This document shows positions 1-8,219 of a stretch of 64,000 nt of DNA, piece after piece (the first letter of the stretch is position 1; each line of letters begins with the position of its first letter). This stretch comes from Marinobacterium iners DSM 11526. GTDB taxonomy: Bacteria > Pseudomonadota > Gammaproteobacteria > Pseudomonadales > Balneatricaceae. The translations under genes and the position numbers were made by a program. The notes beneath the pieces are model-generated. The model ran no database searches, was not told the origin of the DNA, and worked only from the letters and a program-made list of their open reading frames with translations. The stretch lies in assembly GCF_900107855.1 (NCBI RefSeq), contig NZ_FNRJ01000018.1, forward strand, positions 1 through 64,000. The letters are read 5' to 3'.

Positions 1-1
1 T

Positions 2-268
2 CCACTTGAGTGTCAGGCGCATCTTCTGAATCAGCTCAACCCACTGTTTCGGCATCTGCCTCGGTGAGGCGTGGGGGCGGCTGGATGCTGACTCAAGACC
101 AGCGTCACCAGCCTCTCGATAGCGAGCAAGCCACTTATACACCGTGCGCCTACTGATGCCGAACGTGTGGGCGATATCTTTGATGGATTGTTGCTGACGT
201 ATGGCGCGATCAACGATCAGGGCTCGAATATGGGGCGTGGTTCGTGCATTCTTATGGGGGTTGTTCAT
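2..268 (-). CDS. IS481-family transposase, N-terminal part (cut by window edge)
   Basis: The minus-strand reading frame starts at the ATG at 268 and runs off the left edge, giving 89 residues. It carries a helix-turn-helix with SIKDIAHTFGISRRTVYKW (about residues 33-51), followed by an EAGLE/SSRPH-type stretch (GDAGLESASSRPHASPRQ) that is typical of the N-terminus of IS481-family DDE transposases, which bind the element ends. The catalytic DDE domain lies outside the window, so whether the element is intact cannot be judged. The right end of the element probably falls within about 80 bases upstream of the start codon; I could not fix the terminal inverted repeat without the other end. Confidence 0.8.
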   Translation of the reverse strand, partial: MNNPHKNARTTPHIRALIVDRAIRQQQSIKDIAHTFGISRRTVYKWLARYREAGDAGLESASSRPHASPRQMPKQWVELIQKMRLTLKW

Positions 269-669
269 GTCGGTTGTTCTGTGCTGTTTGTTTGGCGATA
301 ACCAGCATCTCGAACTTAACCGGCGTGAACAACCTCCTTAGCACCCACAGCTAGCACCCCGCGACCATACATGCTTCCTCATGCGCGAAATACCGGCGAC
401 GACGCTGCACTCCTGTATGAGTTCGACTCTCTCCAGCTTAGACACTCCTCTGCAATAGGTCTACACCCAGGCCTGTACTGACTGACACCGCAATCCATGA
501 AAATAACTCATGGATTTATTATAAAAAATCAATATTACTCATCTAAATACAGCTGTATAAATCTCACTTTATTTCATCTGCTCCTACTTCTCGGCTACGA
601 ACAAGCTCGAAAAGTGAACAGAGCGACAAAAGTCAGGCTTTATTTTAAGAATCGGAACACGAAATAATC
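269..669. other. Non-coding stretch between IS end and mesX
   Basis: About 400 bases without a convincing gene. The left third should contain the end of the IS481-type element. From about 480 onward the base composition becomes AT-rich and stays so through mesD. The mesX promoter must lie in the last 150 bases, but no clear -35/-10 pair stands out. One inverted repeat (493-515) is listed separately. Confidence 0.5.
493..515. promoter_or_regulatory. Inverted repeat upstream of mesX
   Basis: ATCCATGA, a 7-base spacer, then TCATGGAT: a perfect 8-base dyad about 155 bases before mesX. Inside it, TGAAAATAACTCA differs at one position from the TGAA-N5-TTCA core known for MetR operators in enterobacteria. 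It could be an operator for methionine control or simply a hairpin at the end of the mobile element. Confidence 0.35.
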
Positions 670-1647
670 ATGAGTCATAATTTCACATACAGCATTAAAA
701 ACATTCGGTTTGATCAACATTATCAACCATCAAGTGACACGCGTCTTACCACTAACTTTGCCAACCTGGCTCGCGGCGAAAAGCGGCAAGAAAACTTATA
801 CAGAACCATCAGCATGATCAATAATAGTTTTAACTCGCGTGTACACTGGGACAATCCCGGCGGTGATAGGTACTCAGTCGAGCTTGAAATTATTCATATC
901 GACGTTGATATCGAAGGAAATGGCAAAAGTTTTCCTACGATCGAGTTTTTAAAAACTTACATTGTCGATCATAAAAATAATAGACGTATCGAAGGTATTG
1001 TTGGCAATAACTTCTCGTCCTATGTGCGCGACTATGATTTTAGTGTCTTACTTAAAAATCACAACAAAGGACGAAATCAGTTTTCCGTGCCTGATGGTTA
1101 TGGTGATTTGCATGGGAAGATGTTTAAAGACTTTATTAAATCTTCTAATTACAAAGATAATTTTAATAAACTTCCGGTTATATGTTTAAGCGTATCAGAT
1201 AATAAAACCTATTATCGAACCAGCAATCAACACCCTGTATTAGGTATTGAATACATACCTAATGAGCCATCTTTGACTGAAAGATATTTCAAGAAAATGG
1301 GCATGGACGTACGCTATTTTATGCCGCCAAATAGTGTTGCGCCTTTCGCTTTTTATTTCTTTGGCGACTTGCTGAACGACTATACCGATTTAGAGCTAAT
1401 CAGTACCCTCAGCATTATGGAGACCTTCCAGAAAATTTATCGGCCGGAAATCTATAATGCACACTCCGTTGCAGGCGAAGAGTATAAGCCAAGCTTGAAA
1501 AACGAGGACTACTCATTGACGCAAGTGATTTATGATCGAGAGGAACGCAACCTTTTGGCGGTAAAACAAGGCAAATGGTGCGAAGATAACTTTATTCAAC
1601 GTTATCAGCCTATCCTGGAAAAATGGGCTACAGAATTTGCCGCATAA
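670..1647 (+). CDS. mesX: MesX, DUF1852 partner of MesD methionine synthase
   Basis: A 325-residue protein of the DUF1852 family, recognised by overall sequence (starts MSHNFTYSIKN, has IEIIHIDVDIEGN-like and GDLHGKMFKDF segments) and by its position directly before mesD. In aerobic bacteria DUF1852 proteins (MesX) are reported to be required for MesD, a folate-independent methionine synthase that needs oxygen; the chemical role of MesX is not settled. No signal peptide or membrane segment is seen, so it is cytoplasmic. The stop is 28 bases before the mesD start, so the two form an operon. Base composition is clearly more AT-rich than genes from 6 kb onward, which suggests acquisition from another lineage. 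Confidence 0.85.
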   Translation: MSHNFTYSIKNIRFDQHYQPSSDTRLTTNFANLARGEKRQENLYRTISMINNSFNSRVHWDNPGGDRYSVELEIIHIDVDIEGNGKSFPTIEFLKTYIVDHKNNRRIEGIVGNNFSSYVRDYDFSVLLKNHNKGRNQFSVPDGYGDLHGKMFKDFIKSSNYKDNFNKLPVICLSVSDNKTYYRTSNQHPVLGIEYIPNEPSLTERYFKKMGMDVRYFMPPNSVAPFAFYFFGDLLNDYTDLELISTLSIMETFQKIYRPEIYNAHSVAGEEYKPSLKNEDYSLTQVIYDREERNLLAVKQGKWCEDNFIQRYQPILEKWATEFAA

Positions 1648-1675
1648 TTAATTACGCTACTGAATGGAATTTTTT

Positions 1676-2704
1676 ATGAATAAACTACTTCCCACATCTA
1701 CCGCTGGAAGTTTGCCTAAACCTTCATGGTTAGCAGAACCTGAAAAACTCTGGTCTCCTTGGAAATTAGAAGGTGATGAACTCGCTAAAGGAAAGCAGGA
1801 TGCACTGCGTGTTACCCTGCAAGAGCAAAGAAATGCTGGTATTGATATCGTCAGTGATGGTGAGCAAACCCGTCAACATTTTGTAACAACATTTATCGAG
1901 AATTTGAGTGGCGTTGATTTCAAAAACAAAAAAACCGTCAGAATTCGAGATCGCTACGACGCTAGTGTTCCCGGTGTGATAGGCCCCGTCAGCCGTCAAA
2001 AACCTGTATTTGTCGAAGACGCAAAGTTCCTTCGGTCTCAAACTAGCCAGCCCATTAAATGGGCACTTCCGGGCCCTATGACCATGGTAGATACACTCTA
2101 CGATGATTTTTACCAGGACCGTAAGGAGCTGGCTTTCGAATTCGCCAAGGCTCTGAACGAAGAAGCTAAAGAACTCGAAGCCGCGGGTGTCAACATCATT
2201 CAGTTTGATGAGCCTGCTTTTAACGTATTCCTCGATGAGGTTAGTGAATGGGGTATAGAAGCGTTAGAAAAAGCGACTGAAGGACTTAAATGCGAAACGG
2301 CGGTTCATATTTGTTATGGTTATGGTATCAAAGCCAATACTGACTGGAAAAAGACCCTGGGAACAGAATGGCGTCAATATGAGCGGACCTTTCCTGCAAT
2401 TCAGAAATCAAGCATCGATATTGTTTCTCTAGAGTGCCATAACGGCCGTGTGCCATTGGAAGTGCTGGCGCTGCTTAAGGGTAAGAAAATCATGGTCGGT
2501 GCTATCGATGTAGCAACTGACACCATCGAAACGCCTGAAGAGGTTGCTGCGACCATTCGCGAAGCTCTTAAATATGTAGATGCGGATAAGATTTACCCAT
2601 GCACTAATTGTGGTATGGCACCACTTTCACGAGAACTGGCCAGAGGTAAATTGAATGCACTGGCTGCTGGTGCAGAAATTGTTAGAAAAGAGCTATCTAA
2701 ATAG
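1676..2704 (+). CDS. mesD: MesD, folate-independent methionine synthase (core MetE-like)
   Basis: A 342-residue protein equal to the C-terminal catalytic half of MetE, lacking the N-terminal folate-binding half. It transfers a methyl group to homocysteine, from a donor other than methyltetrahydrofolate. Candidate zinc ligands are visible: His211 and Cys213 in VHICYGYG, Glu253 in SLECHNGR, and Cys309 (with Cys312) in PCTNCGMAP. QFDEPAF is the usual homocysteine-domain signature. I chose the ATG at 1676 because GGAA sits 6-7 bases before it; an in-frame ATG at 1664 has no ribosome site. It follows mesX (DUF1852), the pairing reported for MesD. Codon use is AT-rich like mesX. A full-length metE exists at 51.7-54.0 kb, so this is a second route to methionine. 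Confidence 0.85.
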   Translation: MNKLLPTSTAGSLPKPSWLAEPEKLWSPWKLEGDELAKGKQDALRVTLQEQRNAGIDIVSDGEQTRQHFVTTFIENLSGVDFKNKKTVRIRDRYDASVPGVIGPVSRQKPVFVEDAKFLRSQTSQPIKWALPGPMTMVDTLYDDFYQDRKELAFEFAKALNEEAKELEAAGVNIIQFDEPAFNVFLDEVSEWGIEALEKATEGLKCETAVHICYGYGIKANTDWKKTLGTEWRQYERTFPAIQKSSIDIVSLECHNGRVPLEVLALLKGKKIMVGAIDVATDTIETPEEVAATIREALKYVDADKIYPCTNCGMAPLSRELARGKLNALAAGAEIVRKELSK

Positions 2705-2738
2705 TTTTCGGTAATACTATAACAGAGAGCACATAATT

Positions 2739-2755
2739 GGGGCTTTAATAGCCCC
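2739..2755 (+). terminator. Hairpin after mesD
   Basis: GGGGCT, loop TTAAT, AGCCCC, followed by ATTATTTATT. It lies 35 bases after the mesD stop and has the form of a modest intrinsic terminator for mesX-mesD. Confidence 0.6.
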
Positions 2756-2785
2756 ATTATTTATTCAATATAAAGATATCAATTA

Positions 2786-2908
2786 ATGAATGTCATATAT
2801 TTTCCAACGAACAACATACCGACTGTTTTAGCACTAGCTGTAACTGGGGTATTAGCAGGTGTTTTGGCAGATTTGTTGGGTGTAGGTGGTTGTATATACG
2901 TCACGTAG
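2786..2908 (+). pseudogene. Truncated TauE/SafE-family exporter (N-terminal 40 residues)
   Basis: An open frame of 40 codons encodes a peptide ending in the segment GVLAGVLADLLGVGGCIYV and then stops at 2906-2908. The GVLAG...LLGVGG pattern is the first-helix signature of TauE/SafE (DUF81) anion exporters, which normally have about 250 residues and eight helices; nothing of the rest is present. The break coincides with the end of the AT-rich patch and with the 3' end of the convergent glycosylase gene, whose last few codons it overlaps. I read it as the edge of a transferred segment that carried mesX-mesD plus the start of a neighbouring exporter gene. Confidence 0.6.
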
Positions 2909-3512
2909 GGGCACCTCGATAGTAGTGCCAAAGAAACAGAGACCCAACACTTCTCCAAGGTGACCAATGCTCGACCAGATCACGTGCTTGCTTGGGTGTG
3001 GGCCTAGCAGAAAGCCCCTTCAAGCGTCCCAGAGCAACTAGTAAAGCTAGATCGTCGGCAGGAAAAATATCGCTTCGTTTCAAAGAGAACATCAGATAAA
3101 TCTCAGCGCTCCAGCGGCCAAAGCCTCGCAATTCCATTATTGCCTCAATCGCCTTTTCATCACTCAAATCAGCAAGCCCGTCAACATCAAAACGTCCCGA
3201 GTAAACAGCCTCAGCCAAGCCTTTGGCATATTCAATCTTTCGCCAGGATAACCCTGCATCACGTAACGCTTGGTCATCCACATGTAACAATCCAGTGGCT
3301 GTCATATCAGGCACCAGAGCTGTTACTCGATCCATAATGACACGCGCGACTTCCGTCGAAATTTGCTGGCTTATAATGGTCGATAGAAACGTCTCAAAAC
3401 CTTGTGGCCGATGGCGCGGAGGTGGCGGCCCCAGCTCTGTTAATGCATATTCAATATCCTTATCGATAAGGGCAAGAGCCTTCATTCCACAATCTATATC
3501 CTGTGCATTCAT
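2901..3512 (-). CDS. DNA-3-methyladenine glycosylase (AlkA/HhH-GPD family)
   Basis: A 203-residue helix-hairpin-helix glycosylase that removes alkylated bases such as 3-methyladenine. The HhH is ELRGFGRWSAEIYLMF, followed by the catalytic aspartate region FPADDLALL; LSTIISQQIST is the family N-terminal signature. It is shorter than E. coli AlkA, lacking the N-terminal beta domain, as in many bacterial 3-methyladenine glycosylase 2 proteins. I chose the ATG at 3512 (a GAAGAG lies upstream); an open frame continues to 3563. It shares a locus with ada, so it probably belongs to the adaptive response to alkylation. The last codons overlap the TauE fragment, so the extreme C-terminus may have been reshaped by the insertion. 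Confidence 0.85.
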   Translation of the reverse strand: MNAQDIDCGMKALALIDKDIEYALTELGPPPPRHRPQGFETFLSTIISQQISTEVARVIMDRVTALVPDMTATGLLHVDDQALRDAGLSWRKIEYAKGLAEAVYSGRFDVDGLADLSDEKAIEAIMELRGFGRWSAEIYLMFSLKRSDIFPADDLALLVALGRLKGLSARPTPKQARDLVEHWSPWRSVGSLFLWHYYRGAPT

Positions 3513-3647
3513 AAAGCTGCTCTTCACTTCAGGTTTTGAAAGACAAACTACTTGGCTGGCCAAGCAGTGGCAGCATAGCTCTATTCGTTCCCAAATAGCT
3601 CGCAGGTACCCGCGTTGCCAGCTTGCTTGAAAGCTTCGCAGCGGCCG

Positions 3648-4571
3648 TTAGGCTTTCGCTGTTACCCTGCGCCGCCAAAGCCGCCCATCGATGGCGGATA
3701 AACCCAGTGCTATCAGCGCCATTCCCACAAAATGGACAACCTCTAGTGTCTCGTTTAGGAGCAGCGAACCGAGCAATATTGCCGAGACAGGCACCAGCAA
3801 TGTGACCAACAGCAGGTTGGTTGCTCCTGCCGATGCCAGTATTTTGAAATAGAGGACATAAGCTACTGCCGTTGAAAGAACGGCCAAGCCAAAGATTGCT
3901 CCCCATGTCCCTGTATTTATCTCGGTTATATCAGGTGGACCCTCTACAGCCAGGGCGATAGGTGCCAACACAAGCGCTGATGCTGTGACCTGGCCAGCCG
4001 CTGTAATGATCGGGTTTACAGCCATTGCCTTAAATCGGCGACCATATACACCCGCAAATGCGTAAGACAATGTTGCAGCAATGATAGCGACCTGCGCGAG
4101 TAAGCTGTTATCACCATCAATAGCGGGTAGACCGATCATCATAACTACCCCGATAAAGCCAATCATTACACCCACGATTTTTAATGGTGTAGCACGCTCG
4201 TCGGGCAACAGCATGCTTGCGACGACAACAGTGAAGATAGGGGTTGCAGCGTTAAGGATTGATGCCAGCCCCGAAGCTATTTGAGTTTGCCCCCAAACGA
4301 TGAGCGCAAAGGGAATGACATTGTTCAACAGCCCCATTCCCAGAAATGCCGCCCAAACTTCCAGACTCTTTGGAGGTCGCAGCCCCATTACCAGCACGAT
4401 GCACCATAACGTTATGGCTGCGATCCCGACTCTTAGAGTAACAATGGTTAATGGAGGAAGATCTGTAACAGCCACACCGACGAAGAAAAAGGACCCTCCC
4501 CATAGGACAGACAACGTAATCAGCATCGCCCACTCGCGAGTGCCCATAGTGGTGTTAATAGAAGATGTCAT
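3648..4571 (-). CDS. EamA-type drug/metabolite transporter (DMT superfamily)
   Basis: About 307 residues with roughly ten hydrophobic helices in two EamA repeats; WGGSFFFVGVAV near the N-terminus and the helix pair around AGVYGRRF mark the repeat boundaries. It is an inner-membrane permease of unknown substrate. The start is uncertain: an ATG at 4613 would add 14 residues and one at 4547 would remove 8, and none has a good ribosome site; 4571 gives the usual short N-terminus before helix 1. It lies 135 bases before the glycosylase start on the same strand and is divergent from ada, so it may be transcribed from the ada intergenic region. Confidence 0.8.
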   Translation of the reverse strand: MTSSINTTMGTREWAMLITLSVLWGGSFFFVGVAVTDLPPLTIVTLRVGIAAITLWCIVLVMGLRPPKSLEVWAAFLGMGLLNNVIPFALIVWGQTQIASGLASILNAATPIFTVVVASMLLPDERATPLKIVGVMIGFIGVVMMIGLPAIDGDNSLLAQVAIIAATLSYAFAGVYGRRFKAMAVNPIITAAGQVTASALVLAPIALAVEGPPDITEINTGTWGAIFGLAVLSTAVAYVLYFKILASAGATNLLLVTLLVPVSAILLGSLLLNETLEVVHFVGMALIALGLSAIDGRLWRRRVTAKA

Positions 4572-4716
4572 AGTGAATGTCAGCCCAAAATGAACACAGG
4601 TTGGAACCATCATAACGAGTGATCAAAAGACGAAACATCCGATTCTTGCATTCTAATTCGCTTTCAATACCAGGCCTGCATTCAGGACTCCTGATGCAAC
4701 AACTCCATCGATTGAA

Positions 4717-4729
4717 AATTGCTTAGCAA
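4717..4729 (+). promoter_or_regulatory. Candidate Ada box in the ada promoter
   Basis: AATTGCTTAGCAA exactly fits AAT-N6-GCAA, the A-box/B-box arrangement bound by methylated Ada in enterobacteria. It lies 70 bases before the ada start; a TATTAT at 4769-4774 could be the -10. The site also contains the perfect dyad ATTGC-TTA-GCAAT, so other proteins could use it. Confidence 0.6.
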
Positions 4730-4798
4730 TAATCGGATGGACGCGCTCCTCGAAATCGGCTCAACTAGTATTATCAACTTCGCAAAAAGTACTACGTC

Positions 4799-5863
4799 AT
4801 GTCGATGCCATCAGAACAGCAAATGCGAGCCGCAATAGAAGCAAGGGATGAGTCCTACGATGGACACTTCTTCTACGGCGTCATCACGACAGGCGTATTC
4901 TGCAAACCGTCCTGCTCCGCTCGCTCTGCCAAGCCTGAAAACCTGAGGTTTTTTTCTACTATTGAAAGCGCCATGTTGGCAGGCTTCAGGCCCTGTAAGC
5001 GCTGCCAGGCCACAGCAAAGATTCCACGAATAGATCGATTGGTGGAGATCGCCCGCCATATTGAAAAGCATGCTGATGAACGGCTAACACTGTCTAGTTT
5101 GGCTGAGTTAGCCGAACTGTCTCCCTCAAGACTGCAAAGAATATTCAAGGAAGCCTTTGGTATTTCACCAAAAGCCTACCAAGACGCTGTTCGAATGCGG
5201 CACTTCAAGCAATTATTGAAGGAAGGTGACAGCGTGACCAATGCGATTTTTTCCTCAGGTTTTGGCTCCATTAGTCGTGTCTATGGCGAAGCAACCCGCA
5301 ATATCGGAATGACGCCAAAGGCCTATCGATCAGGCGGTGCTGGTGAGACCATTGCCTACGCATGCCGAAACACTGCACTGGGTCAGATGGCTATGGCCGC
5401 GACTGATAAAGGCGTCTGTTTTGTCCAATTTGGTGAGGATAAAGCATCATTGGTTACCAATTTAAAAGCGGAGTTCCCCAATGCTGAGTTGAGCGCCTCA
5501 CCTGCGCAAGACGCTCCCGAACTTGATGCCTGGATGGAAGCCTTGGATCAACATATTAGTAAAGGGGCTCCCAGACCTGACCTGCCGCTTGATATGCGGG
5601 GCACAGCCTTTCAAATGAAGGTATGGCAGTTTCTGTTGAGCATCCAAGAAGGCAACGTTCTCAGTTATAGCGAGGTGGCTGAAAAAATCGACAAGCCCAA
5701 AGCGGTTCGGGCAGTGGCATCAGCGTGTGCAAAAAACCGTATAGGCGTGCTTATCCCTTGCCATCGGGTCTTGAGAGGAGACGGAAGCCTTGGCGGATAC
5801 CGCTGGGGGCTGGAGCGAAAACGAGCCCTACTAGACGCGGAAAGAAAGCGGCGTTTTGGATAA
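4799..5863 (+). CDS. ada: Bifunctional Ada: methylphosphotriester/O6-methylguanine methyltransferase and activator
   Basis: 354 residues with the full Ada domain order. The N-terminal zinc domain has Cys35 and Cys39 (FCKPSCSAR) and Cys66 and Cys69 (PCKRC); one of these accepts methyl groups from phosphotriesters and switches Ada to an activator. An AraC-type double helix-turn-helix spans about 80-180 (LTLSSLAELAELSPSRLQR). The C-terminal suicide methyltransferase has PCHRV with acceptor Cys321. The length matches E. coli Ada (354). The start may be 4799 or 4805 (MPSEQQ); neither has a strong ribosome site. It is divergent from the EamA transporter and glycosylase and is preceded by a candidate Ada box, so it is likely self-inducing. 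Confidence 0.95.
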   Translation: MSMPSEQQMRAAIEARDESYDGHFFYGVITTGVFCKPSCSARSAKPENLRFFSTIESAMLAGFRPCKRCQATAKIPRIDRLVEIARHIEKHADERLTLSSLAELAELSPSRLQRIFKEAFGISPKAYQDAVRMRHFKQLLKEGDSVTNAIFSSGFGSISRVYGEATRNIGMTPKAYRSGGAGETIAYACRNTALGQMAMAATDKGVCFVQFGEDKASLVTNLKAEFPNAELSASPAQDAPELDAWMEALDQHISKGAPRPDLPLDMRGTAFQMKVWQFLLSIQEGNVLSYSEVAEKIDKPKAVRAVASACAKNRIGVLIPCHRVLRGDGSLGGYRWGLERKRALLDAERKRRFG

Positions 5864-6052
5864 TCCTGCTGCCGCAAGCCGTCTGGTTCAGTTAATACTC
5901 GATAAGATCGAATGTTTGGTAAATTTCTTCCCCCAATACGAACGGACTCCACCAGAACTCCCTGACTCAGTTCATAGAGAAGTGAAGATGAGCGTCGGGC
6001 ACTCATCCTCTATGTTATGCGAGAGAAGCGGCAGTTCCGGGTGATACCAGCT

Positions 6053-6811
6053 TCAGCCGACCGCTTCAAGCGACTCCGGCAGTATCTGCCCGCCATCCAC
6101 GATCAACGTCTGGCCGGTGATATAGCTCGCCTCGGGTGACGCAAAAAACACCGCCGCATGGCCGATATCCTCGACTCGACCCAGCCGTTTCAAGGGTATG
6201 GACGCTGCCATCTGGCGCAGGTAGTCCTCGCCCATGCCCTCCAGCCCTTCGGTAATGATGTTACCCGGCATGACCGCATTGACGGTGATGCCATATTTGG
6301 CCAGCTCAATCGATGCGGTTCGCACGAATCCGAGCTGACCGGCCTTGCTGGCACCGTAATGCGACCAGCCCGGAAAACCGGTGACCGGCCCGGTGATGGA
6401 CGAGGTCACCACGATGCGGCCACATTGGCTCGCTTTCAGCACCGGAAGGGCCGCCTGTACAGTATTGAACATGCCCTTGAGATTGGTATTGATGACCAGA
6501 TCCCAGTCGTCTTCGGTCATGGTTTCAAGGTCTGCCGACGGGAAGATGCCCGCGTTTGCACACAACACGTCCAGTTGGCCAAACTTCGCCTGCACCGCGT
6601 TAACGGCGGCCTCCAGTGACGCACGATCTGTCACGTCAGCAGCCAAGCCCAACGCTTCCGTCTCAAGACTGTCCGCTGCCGCCTGAGCCTGTTCCAAATG
6701 TCGTGCCGCTATGGCAACTCTGTAACCCTTGTCCGCAAATACACGGGCAATCCCCAGCCCAATGCCCTTGCTTGCTCCGGTCACAAGCACTACGGGTTTG
6801 CTGTCATTCAT
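6053..6811 (-). CDS. SDR-family NAD(P)-dependent oxidoreductase (FabG-like)
   Basis: 252 residues, a classical short-chain dehydrogenase: TGASKGIGLGIA nucleotide-binding motif near residues 11-22, NAG in LCANAGIF, the catalytic Ser in SSITG, and YGASK (Tyr-x-x-x-Lys). It ends with ITGQTLIVDGGQ as in FabG-like enzymes. The substrate cannot be read from sequence. It starts 37 bases after the SMR exporter gene, with GAGG upstream, and is the last gene of the dmmABC transcription unit. Position suggests a role around methylated amine or aldehyde metabolism, but this is inference; it could equally be a general ketoacyl reductase homologue. Confidence 0.8.
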   Translation of the reverse strand: MNDSKPVVLVTGASKGIGLGIARVFADKGYRVAIAARHLEQAQAAADSLETEALGLAADVTDRASLEAAVNAVQAKFGQLDVLCANAGIFPSADLETMTEDDWDLVINTNLKGMFNTVQAALPVLKASQCGRIVVTSSITGPVTGFPGWSHYGASKAGQLGFVRTASIELAKYGITVNAVMPGNIITEGLEGMGEDYLRQMAASIPLKRLGRVEDIGHAAVFFASPEASYITGQTLIVDGGQILPESLEAVG

Positions 6812-6848
6812 GCCTATACCTCGTTCAATTCAGCCATGCGCCTGACGA

Positions 6849-7175
6849 TCAGACCGTCCCTTCACCAAACAGTTTGAGCCCCACCACACCGGCGATGATC
6901 ATGCCGATACAACCCATCCGAATCAGACCGCCCGGTTCCTGCATGAACAGGATACCGACAACCGCCAGTGCAGAGGCTCCAATCCCTGACCATACCGCAT
7001 AGGCAGTTCCCACGGGAATGGTCCGCATGGCCAACGACAGCAATCCCAGACTGATCACGATCAGCGCCGCGGTAATCAACGAAGGCCACAGCCGGGTGAA
7101 GCCGTCACTGTATTTGAGGCCGAGCGCCCAAAGGCACTCCAGTACTCCGGCGATCAGCAGATAGATCCAGCCCAT
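6849..7175 (-). CDS. SMR-family exporter of the Gdx/SugE subtype
   Basis: 108 residues, four helices, small multidrug resistance fold working as an antiparallel dimer in the inner membrane. Residues that mark the Gdx (guanidinium/H+ antiport) subtype are all present: Glu13, Trp16, Ser42, Tyr59 and Trp62, plus KYSDGFTRLWPS. Gdx proteins export guanidinium and small substituted cations. The gene starts 13 bases after dmmC, with no room for a guanidine riboswitch, so it is expressed with the dimethylamine monooxygenase. That context suggests export of a small amine or guanidinium cation linked to methylamine use (inference). Confidence 0.85.
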   Translation of the reverse strand: MGWIYLLIAGVLECLWALGLKYSDGFTRLWPSLITAALIVISLGLLSLAMRTIPVGTAYAVWSGIGASALAVVGILFMQEPGGLIRMGCIGMIIAGVVGLKLFGEGTV

Positions 7176-7188
7176 TCAACGCTCCGTT

Positions 7189-8208
7189 TCAGTTGGCCGG
7201 GTCGAAGCGCGACAGCCATTCGACAGCCAGGTCGTGATACCGCCCCAGTCCCTTGTATTCGATCAGCTCCGGCGGCAGGGTCTTGAGCACCCGGTGCATG
7301 CGGCGCGCCCAGTCCGGGTTGGTCACCAGATCGTCAAAGCTGATCAGGAAAGTACGAATACTGAACATCAGTGCATTGCTGCGCGGCATGCGATCCAGCA
7401 CCTGCAGTTCCACTCGAAGGTGTACTTTCTCACCCACGTTATCAGCAGTAACGCTGGCCCGGTCGGTGCCCCAGTTCGGATAGGTTTCCGGCGAGGTGTC
7501 CATGCGTGCGTTGACAGTCAGGGTCCAGTTCAGGCGACGCACTGGACGCCCGACCGGAATGGCGGTCAGATACTTCAGGGCACGGTCAAACACGCCCATT
7601 TCGTGGGCCAGCGGGACCGGGCCGTGCCACTCGGAAAAGCTCATGCCGGCATCGAACGCCAGCGACCAGTCGGCTGGGCAGGTCACGATGCCCGCATCCA
7701 GGAACAGGTCACCATCACGCTGGTCCAATAGTGCGAAGTCGCCCTGTACCTGACGGCCCATGTACTCCATCGGTGGCAACGGCAAGGTGCTGCTGTCACC
7801 AAAGGTGAAGCTATCCTTGATATTGAGCAGCCGGTTTTCCCAGGTCCACTGGTCACCATCAACCTGCAGGCTGAAATGTTCGGGGTAATCCGCTGCCAGT
7901 GATGTCATGCATCGCTCGATCATATCCCAGCACGCGAGATCCATATGCGGCATCGCCAGACAGCGTTTGGGATTTTCTTCCAGCACGGTGGCACGCTCGG
8001 CCATCTCCGACAGATAGTGTTCGTCGATATCCAGCAGAAACTCAAACACTGACCCTTCCGGCCCCGGCGTCACGTGGGGCTCAATGTTGACCGAGTAGCG
8101 ATACTCGTCCTCTGGAAACGGGAACGGAAAACGTGCAACGGCACCGGGGCTGTTGCTGTAGGTAAAGTCATCACGAAAGGTTTGTACGGGTTTGGGTGAC
8201 ATGCGCAT
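7189..8208 (-). CDS. dmmC: DmmC, haem-dependent oxidative N-demethylase (DUF3445)
   Basis: 339 residues of the DUF3445 family, the PAS-fold haem enzyme described as a haem-dependent oxidative demethylase acting on dimethylamine. Recognised by overall sequence (FPFPFPEDEYRYSVNIEP near the N-terminus; FSIRTFLISFDDLVTNPDWARRMH towards the C-terminus). It is cytoplasmic, without signal peptide. It starts at the ATG at 8208, with AGGAG 8 bases upstream (an in-frame ATG two codons later is possible), 11 bases after dmmB. Together with the reductase DmmB and the small subunit DmmA it should convert dimethylamine plus oxygen to methylamine and formaldehyde. Confidence 0.85.
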   Translation of the reverse strand: MRMSPKPVQTFRDDFTYSNSPGAVARFPFPFPEDEYRYSVNIEPHVTPGPEGSVFEFLLDIDEHYLSEMAERATVLEENPKRCLAMPHMDLACWDMIERCMTSLAADYPEHFSLQVDGDQWTWENRLLNIKDSFTFGDSSTLPLPPMEYMGRQVQGDFALLDQRDGDLFLDAGIVTCPADWSLAFDAGMSFSEWHGPVPLAHEMGVFDRALKYLTAIPVGRPVRRLNWTLTVNARMDTSPETYPNWGTDRASVTADNVGEKVHLRVELQVLDRMPRSNALMFSIRTFLISFDDLVTNPDWARRMHRVLKTLPPELIEYKGLGRYHDLAVEWLSRFDPAN

Positions 8209-8219
8209 AGCTGTCGCTC

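Noticed and set aside
962-1189. 75-codon frame inside mesX
   Set aside because: Overlaps a conserved DUF1852 gene in another frame and has no ribosome site.
5864-6052. Small gene between ada and the SDR gene
   Set aside because: Open frames here have no ribosome site and no recognisable sequence; nothing supportable is seen.
7176-7188. Guanidine riboswitch upstream of the Gdx-type exporter
   Set aside because: Only 13 bases separate it from dmmC, too short for any guanidine aptamer.
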